This document shows positions 17,334 through 26,345 of a DNA stretch of 64,000 nucleotides, piece after piece; positions within the stretch are counted from its first letter, which is position 1, and each line of letters begins with the position of its first letter. The translations under genes and the position numbers were made by a program. This DNA comes from Pseudofrankia sp. DC12. GTDB lineage: Bacteria > Actinomycetota > Actinomycetes > Frankiales > Frankiaceae. Below the pieces are notes generated by a model that ran no database searches, had not been told where the DNA came from, and was given only the letters and a program-made list of their open reading frames with translations. Location of the stretch: positions 3,259,208-3,323,207 of the forward strand of contig NZ_KQ031391.1 in the NCBI RefSeq assembly GCF_000966285.1, given 5' to 3'.

Positions 17334-17823
17334 GAGTGGTCTTGCCTACTGCGTTACGCTTTTCCACCGACCGCTGTCGCCATCACCCAGCACCCGAACT
17401 GCCAACCTGACTTTACCAGCACCTCGTGTTGACTCTACGATCGCCAGCCTTGCGACGCCAACTATACGGAGCCGACCACACAGAGTCAGCCATACAACGG
17501 CCTCCTGAACCAGACAACCTCGTGAACCAAACTACGGCTCCAAGGCAGCGGCTCCAAAGCTATGGCCCCGTGAACCAGCATCGCAGGGCCTTTGTCTCGC
17601 GCGGAGCCACGGTACCACGTCCGCATGGGTAGATGGCTCCGGGGTAGGTCGAACCTGACGGGTACTGGGACGACGGCCGCGCCGGGACCACGGGTGATGC
17701 GCGCGACCGGAAGGTTGCGCGAGCGGGATGTCCGTGAGGCGACGGGCCTGGTCAGCCCGGTGGTCGGGGGCGCCGAGGGCCGGCGGCATACGATCTCACG
17801 TACCGGGAGGAGGGAGGTCGGGC
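17334..17823. other. 490-bp divergent region between tRNA-Leu and fhaA
   Basis: The region is unusually A/T-rich for this genome around 17380-17530 and carries a good minus-strand promoter for the tRNA. The fhaA promoter should also lie here, but no convincing -35/-10 pair was found for it. A purine-rich ribosome site (GGGAGGAGGGAGG) precedes the fhaA start. No gene is supported. Confidence 0.55.
17461..17489 (-). promoter_or_regulatory. Sigma-70-type promoter upstream of tRNA-Leu
   Basis: On the minus strand, CTGACT (17484-17489) is followed after exactly 17 bp by TATAGT (17461-17466). This would start transcription about 120 bp upstream of the tRNA. The match is good for an actinobacterium. 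Confidence 0.45.
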
Positions 17824-19572
17824 ATGGGTGTGCTGCAGCGATTCGAACGCCGCCTGGGCGGCCTCGTCGAAGGCGCGTTCGCGAAGGTCTTCAAGGGTGG
17901 CGTCGAGCCGGTGGAGATCGCGGGCGCGCTGGCCCGGGAGGCCGACGACAGGCGCGCCATCAGCTCCAACCGCGTGCTGGTGCCGAACGAGTTCGCCGTG
18001 GAACTGGCCAGTCCGGACTACAACCGGCTCTCGCCCTACAGCCGGGCGCTGTGTGACGAGTTGGCCGAGATGGTCCGCGAACATGCGGCCGAGCAGCGGT
18101 ACACGTTCGTCGGGCCGGTGAGCATCCGGCTGACCGAGGCGGCCGACCTGGACGTCGGCGTGTTCCGGATTCGCAGCAGCGTGGCGTCGGCCGAAGGGAT
18201 GGTCGCGACGCCGCCCCGGCGGGGGCCACGAGCCGCGCCCGGAGCGCCCCGCCTGCTGATCACGAACAAGGAGGCACCCCCCGGCCGGGAGCGCGAGTAC
18301 GAGCTGACCGCCGAGTCGACGCTGATCGGCCGCAGCGTGGAATGCGACATCCGGCTGACCGACACCGGGGTCTCCCGCCGCCACGGGGAGATCCGCCGGA
18401 TGTCGGATGGCAACTGGCTCTATGTGGACGCCGGCTCGACGAACGGCAGCATCGTGAACGGCCGGCCGGCGACGCAGGTCAAGCTCGTCAACGGGGACCT
18501 GATCGAGCTGGGCGCCGCCCTGGTCACCTTCCAGCGCGACGACGGCCGCGGCGGTCGGGACAGCCGCGAGCCGGGTCGGATGGCCGCCGAGGCACCGGAG
18601 CCCTTCGGCCGTCAGCACGACCGTGAGCTAGGCGGCGGTCCGGACGCCTACCAGGGCGGCCGTCCCGACCCACGCGACCGCCAGGGCCCGCGGGACCGGC
18701 CAGATCCGCGGGACCGGCCAGGCCCGCGCGGCGAGCCCTACCGCGACCGGCTGGACGGACCGGCCCGGCCGGTGGGCAACCGTTCCGACGAGCCGTTCAA
18801 CGACCGCTCCGGCGCCCGCGGCGAGCCCTACCGCGACCGGCCACCAGCCCCGGGCCGGCCCGACCGCCCCGGCGCCCGCCCGGACGAGCCCTTCGACGAC
18901 CGGTCGAGCCCGCGCGGCGAGCCCTACCGAGACCGCTCCGGTGCCCGGGGCGAGCCGTACCGCGACGGCACGGGTGGCCGGCCGGCTCGCCCTGGCCCGG
19001 ACTCGCCCCGCCCGGAGCCACAGCGCGAGGACCGCCCACGCCCCGGCCTGCGGCGCAAGGACTCGCCACGCCCTGTCCCGCCGCGGCCCGACGCGCAGCG
19101 CCAGGACTCGCCACGGCCCGGGCCGCCGCGCGAGAACCTCCAGCCCGAGGGCCCACACCGACAGGGCCCCCGGCGCCCGGAACCGGCGGACGACCGGTCC
19201 GGCCCCCGCGCCGAGCGCCCGCGTGACGATGCCTACCGCGGCGCGTCGAGCGCACGGAACGTGCCGTACCGGGACGGCCCAGCCCGCGGCGGCCGGGATG
19301 CCCGAGATGCCCGGCCCCGTCAGGATGGTGACAGCGATGAGTACCCTGGCCAAGGTCGTGGCTATGGTCGCCGTGGCGACGGGAGTGGGCCGCACCCGGC
19401 CGGAGCCCGCCGCGCCAGCGGCCGCGACAACGCCGGTGGTCGCGATGGCCGCCCGCCGGAAGAGATCTACGATGCCGAGAAAGTCCTGCCCGGCCGGGCG
19501 CCCGATCGTCCTCGGCCCGACGAGCCTCGCCGCCGGCCGGGCCCACCCCCGCCGAGCGACCGGAGCTGGTAA
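17824..19572 (+). CDS. fhaA: FHA domain protein FhaA (DUF3662-FHA)
   Basis: The 582-residue protein begins with the DUF3662 domain (residues 1-125; MGVLQRFERRLGGLVEGAFAKVF, LVPNEFAVEL). An FHA phosphothreonine-binding domain follows at residues 143-236, with Gly169-Arg170, Ser184-Arg-Arg-His187 and Asn207-Gly208. The remaining 345 residues are disordered and very rich in Arg, Pro, Asp and Gly, with repeats of RGEPYRD. In M. tuberculosis FhaA the disordered linker lies between the two domains and FHA ends the protein; here it follows FHA. FhaA is a PknB substrate that binds the phosphorylated MviN pseudokinase domain and restrains peptidoglycan synthesis. It is the first gene of the division operon. 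Confidence 0.93.
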   Translation: MGVLQRFERRLGGLVEGAFAKVFKGGVEPVEIAGALAREADDRRAISSNRVLVPNEFAVELASPDYNRLSPYSRALCDELAEMVREHAAEQRYTFVGPVSIRLTEAADLDVGVFRIRSSVASAEGMVATPPRRGPRAAPGAPRLLITNKEAPPGREREYELTAESTLIGRSVECDIRLTDTGVSRRHGEIRRMSDGNWLYVDAGSTNGSIVNGRPATQVKLVNGDLIELGAALVTFQRDDGRGGRDSREPGRMAAEAPEPFGRQHDRELGGGPDAYQGGRPDPRDRQGPRDRPDPRDRPGPRGEPYRDRLDGPARPVGNRSDEPFNDRSGARGEPYRDRPPAPGRPDRPGARPDEPFDDRSSPRGEPYRDRSGARGEPYRDGTGGRPARPGPDSPRPEPQREDRPRPGLRRKDSPRPVPPRPDAQRQDSPRPGPPRENLQPEGPHRQGPRRPEPADDRSGPRAERPRDDAYRGASSARNVPYRDGPARGGRDARDARPRQDGDSDEYPGQGRGYGRRGDGSGPHPAGARRASGRDNAGGRDGRPPEEIYDAEKVLPGRAPDRPRPDEPRRRPGPPPPSDRSW

Positions 19573-19578
19573 AGCCTG

Positions 19579-20130
19579 ATGGACCCGTCCCAGCCGAACG
19601 AGCTCGTCCTGTTGCTGGTGAAAATCGGCTACCTGGCGTTGCTTTGGACGTTCGTGCTGCTGGCCGTCCGCGCGATCCGCACGGATCTGCTCGAACCAGC
19701 GCGGCGCCGGGTGGCGCGGCGGGGTACACCGGTCCGGGCGGGCGGCGACGCCGTCGCGCGGCCGCGTGGTCATCAGCATCCGGCTCAACCACCGGCGGGT
19801 GTTCCGGCTCCGGCACCACCGAACGCACCCAATGCATACCCGCCAAGCAAGGTCGTGGTCACAAAGGGTCCGCTAGCGGGCACTGTCATCCCACTAACCG
19901 GCGAACCGATCACCATCGGACGGGCTCCAGACTCGACGTTGGTTCTTGACGATGACTTCGCGTCCGGCCGGCATGCGAGACTCGTCCCTCACGACGGGCG
20001 CTGGTTCGTCGAAGATCTCAACTCGACCAACGGAACCTTTCTCGAACACACGAAAGTGACCACGCCCATGCCGGTATCCCTCGGCGCGCCGGTCAGGATC
20101 GGCAAGACGGTCCTGGAGCTCCGCCGGTGA
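19579..20130 (+). CDS. fhaB: FHA domain protein FhaB
   Basis: The 183-residue protein has an N-terminal membrane helix (LLVKIGYLALLWTFVLLAVRAI), a Pro/Ala linker, and a C-terminal FHA domain at about residues 92-180. The FHA residues TIGRAPDS, SGRHARL and STNGTF are all present. FhaB (FipA in mycobacteria) binds phosphorylated division proteins and links FtsZ to FtsQ under stress. It begins 6 bp after fhaA and its stop overlaps the start of pstP by 4 bp (GTGA), so translation is coupled. Confidence 0.93.
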   Translation: MDPSQPNELVLLLVKIGYLALLWTFVLLAVRAIRTDLLEPARRRVARRGTPVRAGGDAVARPRGHQHPAQPPAGVPAPAPPNAPNAYPPSKVVVTKGPLAGTVIPLTGEPITIGRAPDSTLVLDDDFASGRHARLVPHDGRWFVEDLNSTNGTFLEHTKVTTPMPVSLGAPVRIGKTVLELRR

Positions 20131-21485
20131 GCCTGCGGCTTCACTACGCCATCCGCTCGGACGTCGGCCATGTCCGAGAAGGAAACGAGGACTCGGCGTA
20201 TGCCGGTCCCTATCTACTTGCCGTCGCCGACGGCATGGGCGGTCACGCGGCAGGTGAGGTGGCGAGTTCGACGGTCATCGCCGCGTTGGCCGACCTGGAC
20301 ACCGAGATCGACGCGGACGAACTGGTGGAGGCGCTCGTCTCCGCCATGCACGACGCGAACGCGAACCTGCGCGCGATGTCCGCCCGGGACGGGTCACTCG
20401 ACGGGATGGGCACCACGGTCACCGCCGTACTGGCCTCCGGTGACCAGTTTGGCGTGCTCCACGTCGGCGACTCCCGTTGCTACCTGCTGCGCGACGAGGT
20501 GCTGAGCCAGATCACGCACGATCACACCCTGGTGCAGGACCTGGTCGACCAGGGACGGATCACGCCCGAGCAGGCGAACTCGCACCCGCAGCGTTCGTTG
20601 CTGATGCGCGCCCTCGACGGCCGTGAGGTCGACCCTGACCTCTCGCTCCGCCAGGCCAGGCTCGGCGACCGCTACCTCCTGTGCAGCGACGGCCTCTCCG
20701 GCGTCGTCAGCGGGGAGACGATCCTCGAGGCCCTGCTGGGAACGAGCCCGCAGGACGCCGTCGACCGACTGGTCGAGCTGGCGCTCAAGGGCGGTGGCCC
20801 GGACAACATCACGGTCGTCGTCGCGGACGTCGTCGACGACGAGGACCCGGCGCAGGCCGCGATGGTGGCCGGTGCCGCTGCCGAGAAGGACAGCGTTCCC
20901 GGTGCCACCCCGGCCCGGGTCGGTCCCAACCCGCGTAACCCGGACAGTGACTCGGCCGCCGCCCGAGCCGCCCGGATCGGGCGGGTGTCCCGGAGCGGCC
21001 TGTCACCCGAGGACTTCGCCGACGGCGCGGCCCCCGGCCGGGGCCGCCGCCGGCTCGTCTTCGTCGGGGCGTCGGTCGCGGTGCTGCTCGTGCTCATCGC
21101 CGTCGCCGGCTGGGCGTGGGTGAAGAGCCAGTACTACGTGGGTGTCCACGACAACCAGGTCGCGATCTTCCAGGGGGTGCAGAGCCTCGACGCGCTGTCG
21201 AGCGTGCATGCCACCTTCATGCCGATCTCCGAGGTCGCCGAGCCGGACCGCAGTGCGGTCCGGGCCGGTCTGCACGCCGAAGACCTCACCGACGCTCAGA
21301 AGAAGGTGAGCAGCCTGCGGACCGTGCCGGCCAGCGGGTCCACCTCGAAGCCGACCACGCCTCCAACCGCGACGCCGACCAACGTCACCACGCTGCCCGG
21401 CACGGTGGCCTCGATCGCCGCCTGTGCGACGTCGGACCCAGCGGCAGCCGTCTCCTGCGTGGGCCTAGCGTCGCCGACCCCATGA
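20127..21485 (+). CDS. pstP: PP2C-family Ser/Thr phosphatase PstP
   Basis: PstP removes phosphate from the PknA/PknB kinases and their targets. The 452-residue protein has a PP2C catalytic domain (residues 1-235): the metal ligands in VREGNEDSAY, VADGMGGHAAGE and GGPDNITVVVADV, and the LLCSDGLSG segment. A cytoplasmic linker of about 70 residues leads to one membrane helix (RLVFVGASVAVLLVLIAVAGWAWV, about 310-333). An outer domain of about 110 residues ends in a Thr/Pro-rich stretch. The outer domain is the usual one for actinobacterial PstP. It overlaps fhaB and rodA by 4 bp each. Confidence 0.95.
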   Translation: MSLRLHYAIRSDVGHVREGNEDSAYAGPYLLAVADGMGGHAAGEVASSTVIAALADLDTEIDADELVEALVSAMHDANANLRAMSARDGSLDGMGTTVTAVLASGDQFGVLHVGDSRCYLLRDEVLSQITHDHTLVQDLVDQGRITPEQANSHPQRSLLMRALDGREVDPDLSLRQARLGDRYLLCSDGLSGVVSGETILEALLGTSPQDAVDRLVELALKGGGPDNITVVVADVVDDEDPAQAAMVAGAAAEKDSVPGATPARVGPNPRNPDSDSAAARAARIGRVSRSGLSPEDFADGAAPGRGRRRLVFVGASVAVLLVLIAVAGWAWVKSQYYVGVHDNQVAIFQGVQSLDALSSVHATFMPISEVAEPDRSAVRAGLHAEDLTDAQKKVSSLRTVPASGSTSKPTTPPTATPTNVTTLPGTVASIAACATSDPAAAVSCVGLASPTP

Positions 21486-22969
21486 GCCTGCCGCCGCTGC
21501 GCCGGCCACGCCCCGCGGACCTCACGGCCACCTTCGCCGGATTCCCACTGCCACCAGGGCTCGAGCTACCGCCGTACCGTCGGCGTGAGCTGGGCCTGCT
21601 GGTGTTCGCGGGAATCCTGGCGACCGGTGCGTTCGCGGCGCTGATGCTGGCACACAACGGCACGCTGACCTTCCAGGTCGCCACCTACGGCCTTGGCTTC
21701 TTCGCGCTGTGGGGTCTGGCGCATCTGGCCGTCCGCTGGTTCGCCCCGGCGGCCGACCCGCTGCTGTTGCCGCTGGTCGCGGCCCTCAACGGCATCGGCC
21801 TCGTGATGATCTACCGGATCGACCTGGCGAGGGCGGACGCGCAGCGCAGCGCGCACAAGACGGTCACCGCCGGCGCGGCGCAGACCCAGCTGGTCTGGAC
21901 CCTTCTGGCGATCATCGTGTTCGTGCTGGTGCTCGCGGTCGTCCGCGACCACACGACGCTCACCCGCTACACGTACACGGCGGGCCTCGCCGGCATACTC
22001 TTCCTGATCCTGCCGGCGGTCCCCGGCATCGGCGCGTCGATCAACGGGGCCCGGCTGTGGCTGCGGGTCGGCCCGTTCTCGTTCCAGCCCAGCGAGGTCT
22101 CGAAGATCCTTCTCATGATCTTCTTCGCCGGCTACCTCAGCCGGATGCGCGACGTCATCTCCCTCGCCTCGCCGACCTTCCTGGGCATGAAACTGCCGCG
22201 GCCACGGGACCTGGGCCCGGTGCTGGTCGCCTGGGCGGCGAGCCTCGGCGTCCTCGTCATCGAGAACGACCTGGGCTCGTCGCTGCTGCTGTTCGCGATC
22301 TTCCTGGTGATCCTCTACACGGCCACCGAGCAGGTCTCGTGGGTCGCGATCGGCCTGCTGCTGTTCTGCGGTGGCGCACTCCTCGCCGACCACCTGTTCT
22401 CCCACGTCCAGGTCCGGGTCGACGGCTGGCTGCACGCGTTCAGCGGCGCCAACCCCAGCGGCAAGTCCTACCAGCTCGTGCAGGGCCTGTACGGCTTCGC
22501 GGCCGGCGGGATCACCGGCACCGGCCTGGGCCAGGGCAACCCGCGCAAGGTGCCGTTCTCGAACACCGACTTCATCATGGCCAGCCTCGGTGAGGAGCTC
22601 GGCCTGACCGGCGTCATGGCGATCCTGGTCATGTACGCGCTGATCGTCATGCGAGGGCTGCGGGCCGCGATCGGCGCCCGCGACCCGTTCGGCAAGCTGC
22701 TGGCGACCGGACTGTCGGCCTCGCTGGCCTTCCAGGTCTTCGTGCAGGTGGGCGGCGTGATGCGGCTGATTCCGCTGACCGGCATCACCTTGCCGTTCGT
22801 CTCGTACGGCGGCTCCTCCATCGTCGCCAACGCGGCGATCATCGCGCTGCTGTTGCGGATCAGCGACAGCACCACCCGCAGCCCGCGGGAGGAGGCCGCG
22901 CCGGCACCCCTGTACGACCCGGATGCCCTGGCTGGGGCCCGGACGCAGGTCGTGGTGAAGAGCTCGTGA
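21482..22969 (+). CDS. rodA: SEDS peptidoglycan polymerase RodA/FtsW family
   Basis: RodA polymerises lipid II into glycan strands together with a class B PBP. The 495-residue membrane protein has about 12 helices. Family signatures include NGARLWLRVGPFSFQPSE in the large loop (the Pro-Ser-Glu motif), IENDLGSSLLLF, and the C-terminal LPFVSYGGSSIVAN. The start ATG at 21482 overlaps the pstP stop (ATGA). It is followed by pbpA, its expected partner, with a 4-bp GTGA overlap. Confidence 0.95.
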   Translation: MSLPPLRRPRPADLTATFAGFPLPPGLELPPYRRRELGLLVFAGILATGAFAALMLAHNGTLTFQVATYGLGFFALWGLAHLAVRWFAPAADPLLLPLVAALNGIGLVMIYRIDLARADAQRSAHKTVTAGAAQTQLVWTLLAIIVFVLVLAVVRDHTTLTRYTYTAGLAGILFLILPAVPGIGASINGARLWLRVGPFSFQPSEVSKILLMIFFAGYLSRMRDVISLASPTFLGMKLPRPRDLGPVLVAWAASLGVLVIENDLGSSLLLFAIFLVILYTATEQVSWVAIGLLLFCGGALLADHLFSHVQVRVDGWLHAFSGANPSGKSYQLVQGLYGFAAGGITGTGLGQGNPRKVPFSNTDFIMASLGEELGLTGVMAILVMYALIVMRGLRAAIGARDPFGKLLATGLSASLAFQVFVQVGGVMRLIPLTGITLPFVSYGGSSIVANAAIIALLLRISDSTTRSPREEAAPAPLYDPDALAGARTQVVVKSS

Positions 22970-24429
22970 ACCGGCCGATCCGCAAGGTCACGGCCGTGTG
23001 CGCCGTCCTGTTCGCGGCGCTGCTGGTCAACGCGAACTGGGTGCAGGTCGGCGAGCAGCACTCGCTCAAGCAGGAGCCGACGAACACCCGGGAGATCGCG
23101 GCCCGGCTGGACCGGCAGCGCGGCGGCCTGCTCGCCGGCCCGGCGGACGACCGGGTGACGATGGCCAGCTCGACGCCGGTCGACGACGAGTTCAAGTACC
23201 TGCGCCAGTACTCGGATGGCCGGCTGTATGAGCCGATCACCGGCTATTTCACGCTCTACAGCGCCACCGGGCTGGAACACACCGAGAACCTGTTCCTCAA
23301 CGGCGACGACGACCGGCTGCTCGCGAGCCGGGTCAGCGCGCTGCTGTCCGGCTCAGGCCGCAAGGGCGGCTATGTGCTGACCACGATCGACCCGAAGATC
23401 CAGCAGGCCGCCGCGCAGGCGCTGGGCGGGCGCAAGGGCGCGGTCGTCGCGATGGACCCGCGCACCGGCGCGATCCTCGCGATGGTGACCGCCCCGACGT
23501 ACGACCCGAACGATCTCGCCGGCCACAACCCGGACCAGGTCCAGAAGAACTACGACGTCCTGAACGCGGACCCGAACCAGCCGCTGCTGAACCGAGCCAC
23601 GCAGCAGACCTATCCACCCGGCTCGACCTTCAAGCTGATCACCGCGGCGGCTGCGCTTTCCACCGGGCAGTACAACATCAGCTCGGTGCTTCCGGCGCCG
23701 GACCGGCTCAAGCTTCCACAGACCAACACCGAACTGCCGAACTTCGGTGGTGAACGCTGCGGGAACGGACAGACCGACACGATGATCCACGCCCTGACGA
23801 TCTCCTGCAACACCGCGTTCGCCTCGCTCGGCATGCAGGTCGGCGGGGACAGGCTGCGCGCACAGGCGCAGGCATTCGGGTTCAACACGACGATCGACGG
23901 CTTCGAACTGCCGGAGGCGAAGAGCGTCTTTCCCGCGTCTCTGGACCAGGCACAGACCGCGCAGTCGGCGATCGGCCAGTTCGACGACCGGGTCACGCCG
24001 CTGCAGATGGCACAGGTGGTGTCGGCGATCGCCAACCACGGGCGGATGATGAAGCCGTACCTCGTTGACGAGCTCGAAGGGCCCGACCTCAAGCAGATCT
24101 CCAAGACCCAGCCGAAGGAGCTAGGCCAGCCCATCTCCGCGTCCGTAGCCAGTGACCTGACCACCATGATGGAGTCCGTGGTCACATCGGGCACCGGTAC
24201 CAAGGCGCGGATCAGCGGCGTGTCGGTGGCAGGCAAGACAGGCACCGCCGAACATGGGACGAACGAGCCGCCGCACGCCTGGTTCGTCGGGTTCGCCCCA
24301 GCCGATAACCCAAGCATCGCCGTCGCGGTCGTGGTCGAGGATGGCGGCGGAGAGTCCGGGACCGGCGGCTCCGTCGCGGCCCCGATCGCGCAGAAGGTCA
24401 TGCAGACCGCATTGGACATCCAAGGATGA
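22966..24429 (+). CDS. pbpA: Class B penicillin-binding protein PbpA
   Basis: PbpA crosslinks the glycan made by RodA. The 487-residue protein has an N-terminal anchor (VCAVLFAALLVNANWVQVGEQ) and a dimerisation region with RLDRQRGGLLAG. The transpeptidase motifs are STFK (catalytic Ser-x-x-Lys, near residue 223), SCN (SxN, about 280) and KTGTAEHG near residue 424. The length matches mycobacterial PbpA, which is shorter than FtsI. PknB phosphorylates this protein in mycobacteria. GTG start overlaps rodA; the stop overlaps pknA (ATGA). Confidence 0.95.
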   Translation: MNRPIRKVTAVCAVLFAALLVNANWVQVGEQHSLKQEPTNTREIAARLDRQRGGLLAGPADDRVTMASSTPVDDEFKYLRQYSDGRLYEPITGYFTLYSATGLEHTENLFLNGDDDRLLASRVSALLSGSGRKGGYVLTTIDPKIQQAAAQALGGRKGAVVAMDPRTGAILAMVTAPTYDPNDLAGHNPDQVQKNYDVLNADPNQPLLNRATQQTYPPGSTFKLITAAAALSTGQYNISSVLPAPDRLKLPQTNTELPNFGGERCGNGQTDTMIHALTISCNTAFASLGMQVGGDRLRAQAQAFGFNTTIDGFELPEAKSVFPASLDQAQTAQSAIGQFDDRVTPLQMAQVVSAIANHGRMMKPYLVDELEGPDLKQISKTQPKELGQPISASVASDLTTMMESVVTSGTGTKARISGVSVAGKTGTAEHGTNEPPHAWFVGFAPADNPSIAVAVVVEDGGGESGTGGSVAAPIAQKVMQTALDIQG

Positions 24430-26345
24430 ACAACCCGTCCGGGCAGCCCGCCCACCATCCGGCTCAGCCGTTCGCCGGCGCCGTGCCGGCCAACACCGTT
24501 CTCGACAACCGCTACCGCCTCGACGGCCGGATCGCCACCGGCGGCATGGGCGAGGTCTGGCGCGGCGTCGACCAGACGCTGGGCCGACCGGTCGCCGTCA
24601 AGCTGCTGCGCCCGGAGTACGCCAGCGACGAGTCGTTCCTGGTCCGCTTCCGCGGCGAGGCCCGGCACGCCGCCCGCCTCTCGCACCCCGGCATCGCCTC
24701 GGTCTACGACTACGGCGAGGTCGCGACCGTCGACGACCACCCGACCGCCTACCTGGTGATGGAGCTCGTCGAGGGCGAGCCGCTGTCCGCGGTGCTGCAC
24801 CGGGAGAAGCGGCTGTCACCGGAGCGGATGCTCGACGTCCTCGGCCAGGCGGCGGACGCGCTGCAGGCCGCGCACGCACTGAACATCGTGCACCGCGACA
24901 TCAAGCCGGGCAACCTGCTGATCCGCAACGACGGCGTCGTCAAGGTCACCGACTTCGGCATCGCGCGGGCTGTCGACGCCGCGCCGCTGACGGCCACCGG
25001 AATCATGATGGGCACGGCCTACTACGTGTCACCGGAGCAGGCCTCGGGCCGCCCGGTCACCCCGGCGAGCGACGTGTACTCGCTCGGCGTCGTCGCCTAC
25101 GAGTGCCTGGCCGGCCGCCGGCCGTTCGACGACCGCAACCCCATCGTCGTCGTCATGGCGCACCAGCAGGACAACCCGCCGCCGCTGCCTGGCGACGTGC
25201 CCCACCAGGTGCGCCAGCTCGTCGAGCAGGCGATGACGAAGAACCCGAACCGGCGGCCTTCGTCGGCCGGCGGGTTCGCCCGCAGCGCCGCGGCCATCCA
25301 GCGGGAGATGTTCGCGCCGGAGCCGCGCTGGGCCGCGGGCGCCGGCGGCGTCAGCCCCGACATGACCGCGCGCCACCCCGGCCCGGCCGGCCCGCCGCCG
25401 CGCGGGCGCACCCGCGCGGCGTCCTGGCTCGCCGACGGCCCGGCCGGCGCTCCCGCCGCCGGCGGCACGAGTGCGCCCGGCGGCGCCGCCGCGCGCGGCG
25501 GCTACCCCGGCGGAGCGGGAGCCCCGGCCGCGCCGGGCGCCAACTATCCCGGTCAGCCCGGTGGCCGCGGCGGGCCGGCGACCAGCTACCAGCAGGGCGC
25601 GCCGGGCTACCCGCCGGCCCAGCCCGGCGGCACCGGGTACCAGTCGCCAGCCGGCCAGACCGGCTACCAGCAGGGCGGCGGCTTCGCCAACCGCGCCGAC
25701 GGCGCCACCGGCTACCAGCCCGGCGCGACCGGGTACCAGCAGGGAGCGAACAGCTACCAGCCCGGCGCCACCAGCTACCAGCCCGGCGCGACCGGGTACC
25801 AGCAGGGAGCGAACAGCTACCAGCCCGGCGCCACCAGCTACCAGCCCGGCGCCACCGGGTACCAGCAGGGAGCGAACAGCTACCAGCCCGGCGCCACCAG
25901 CTACCAGCCCGGCGCCACCGGGTACGAGCCCGAGCAGGCTGGCTACCAACCGGCGCCCACGGCCTACCAGCCGGCACCGACCGCCTACCAGCCGGCCGCC
26001 GGCGGCTGGGCCGATGACGACCAGGGCGACGAGACCAGCCTGGCCGCGGCGCACCCCGCGCCGGCCGGTGACCTGGACGAGCCGGCCGGCTGGCAGCCGG
26101 GCAACCGCGCGGCCCGACGGGCCGGATCCGCCCGCGCGGGCGCGGCCGGCGGCCGCAGACGGCGACTCAGTCTGCCTGTCCTGCTGGTGCTGCTGGTCCT
26201 CACCGTGATCGTCTGCGCCCTGATCACCCGTTCGCTCGCCGGCTCCGGTGGCTCGAACCACGCCGCGGCCTCCGTCACACAGGCGGTGACGACCGGTACC
26301 CGCGGTGGTGGGATCGTGGTCGGGGAGGCGAACGCGGGTGACTGA
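24426..26345 (+). CDS. pknA: Ser/Thr protein kinase PknA with a tandem-repeat tail
   Basis: The 639-residue protein carries a Hanks-type kinase at about residues 27-285: GTP-loop-like ATGGMGEVWRG, VAVKLL, catalytic HRDIKPGNLL, DFGIARAVD and YVSPEQASG. A cytoplasmic linker of about 290 residues follows, dominated by YQPGAT/YQQGANS repeats. One membrane helix lies near residue 585 (LSLPVLLVLLVLTVIVCALI). The outer part is short, as in PknA of other actinobacteria, and lacks PASTA domains. PknA phosphorylates Wag31, FtsZ and MurD-type targets. Overlapping pbpA start and pknB start indicate one transcript. Confidence 0.94.
   Translation: MNNPSGQPAHHPAQPFAGAVPANTVLDNRYRLDGRIATGGMGEVWRGVDQTLGRPVAVKLLRPEYASDESFLVRFRGEARHAARLSHPGIASVYDYGEVATVDDHPTAYLVMELVEGEPLSAVLHREKRLSPERMLDVLGQAADALQAAHALNIVHRDIKPGNLLIRNDGVVKVTDFGIARAVDAAPLTATGIMMGTAYYVSPEQASGRPVTPASDVYSLGVVAYECLAGRRPFDDRNPIVVVMAHQQDNPPPLPGDVPHQVRQLVEQAMTKNPNRRPSSAGGFARSAAAIQREMFAPEPRWAAGAGGVSPDMTARHPGPAGPPPRGRTRAASWLADGPAGAPAAGGTSAPGGAAARGGYPGGAGAPAAPGANYPGQPGGRGGPATSYQQGAPGYPPAQPGGTGYQSPAGQTGYQQGGGFANRADGATGYQPGATGYQQGANSYQPGATSYQPGATGYQQGANSYQPGATSYQPGATGYQQGANSYQPGATSYQPGATGYEPEQAGYQPAPTAYQPAPTAYQPAAGGWADDDQGDETSLAAAHPAPAGDLDEPAGWQPGNRAARRAGSARAGAAGGRRRRLSLPVLLVLLVLTVIVCALITRSLAGSGGSNHAAASVTQAVTTGTRGGGIVVGEANAGD
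25731..25919 (+). repeat. 63-bp tandem repeat, three copies, in pknA
   Basis: Copies begin at 25731, 25794 and 25857 and differ by at most one base. Each encodes 21 residues of the form GYQQGAN-SYQPGATSYQPGAT. Degenerate copies lie before and after. The tyrosine, threonine and serine pattern is regular every seven residues. Confidence 0.95.
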
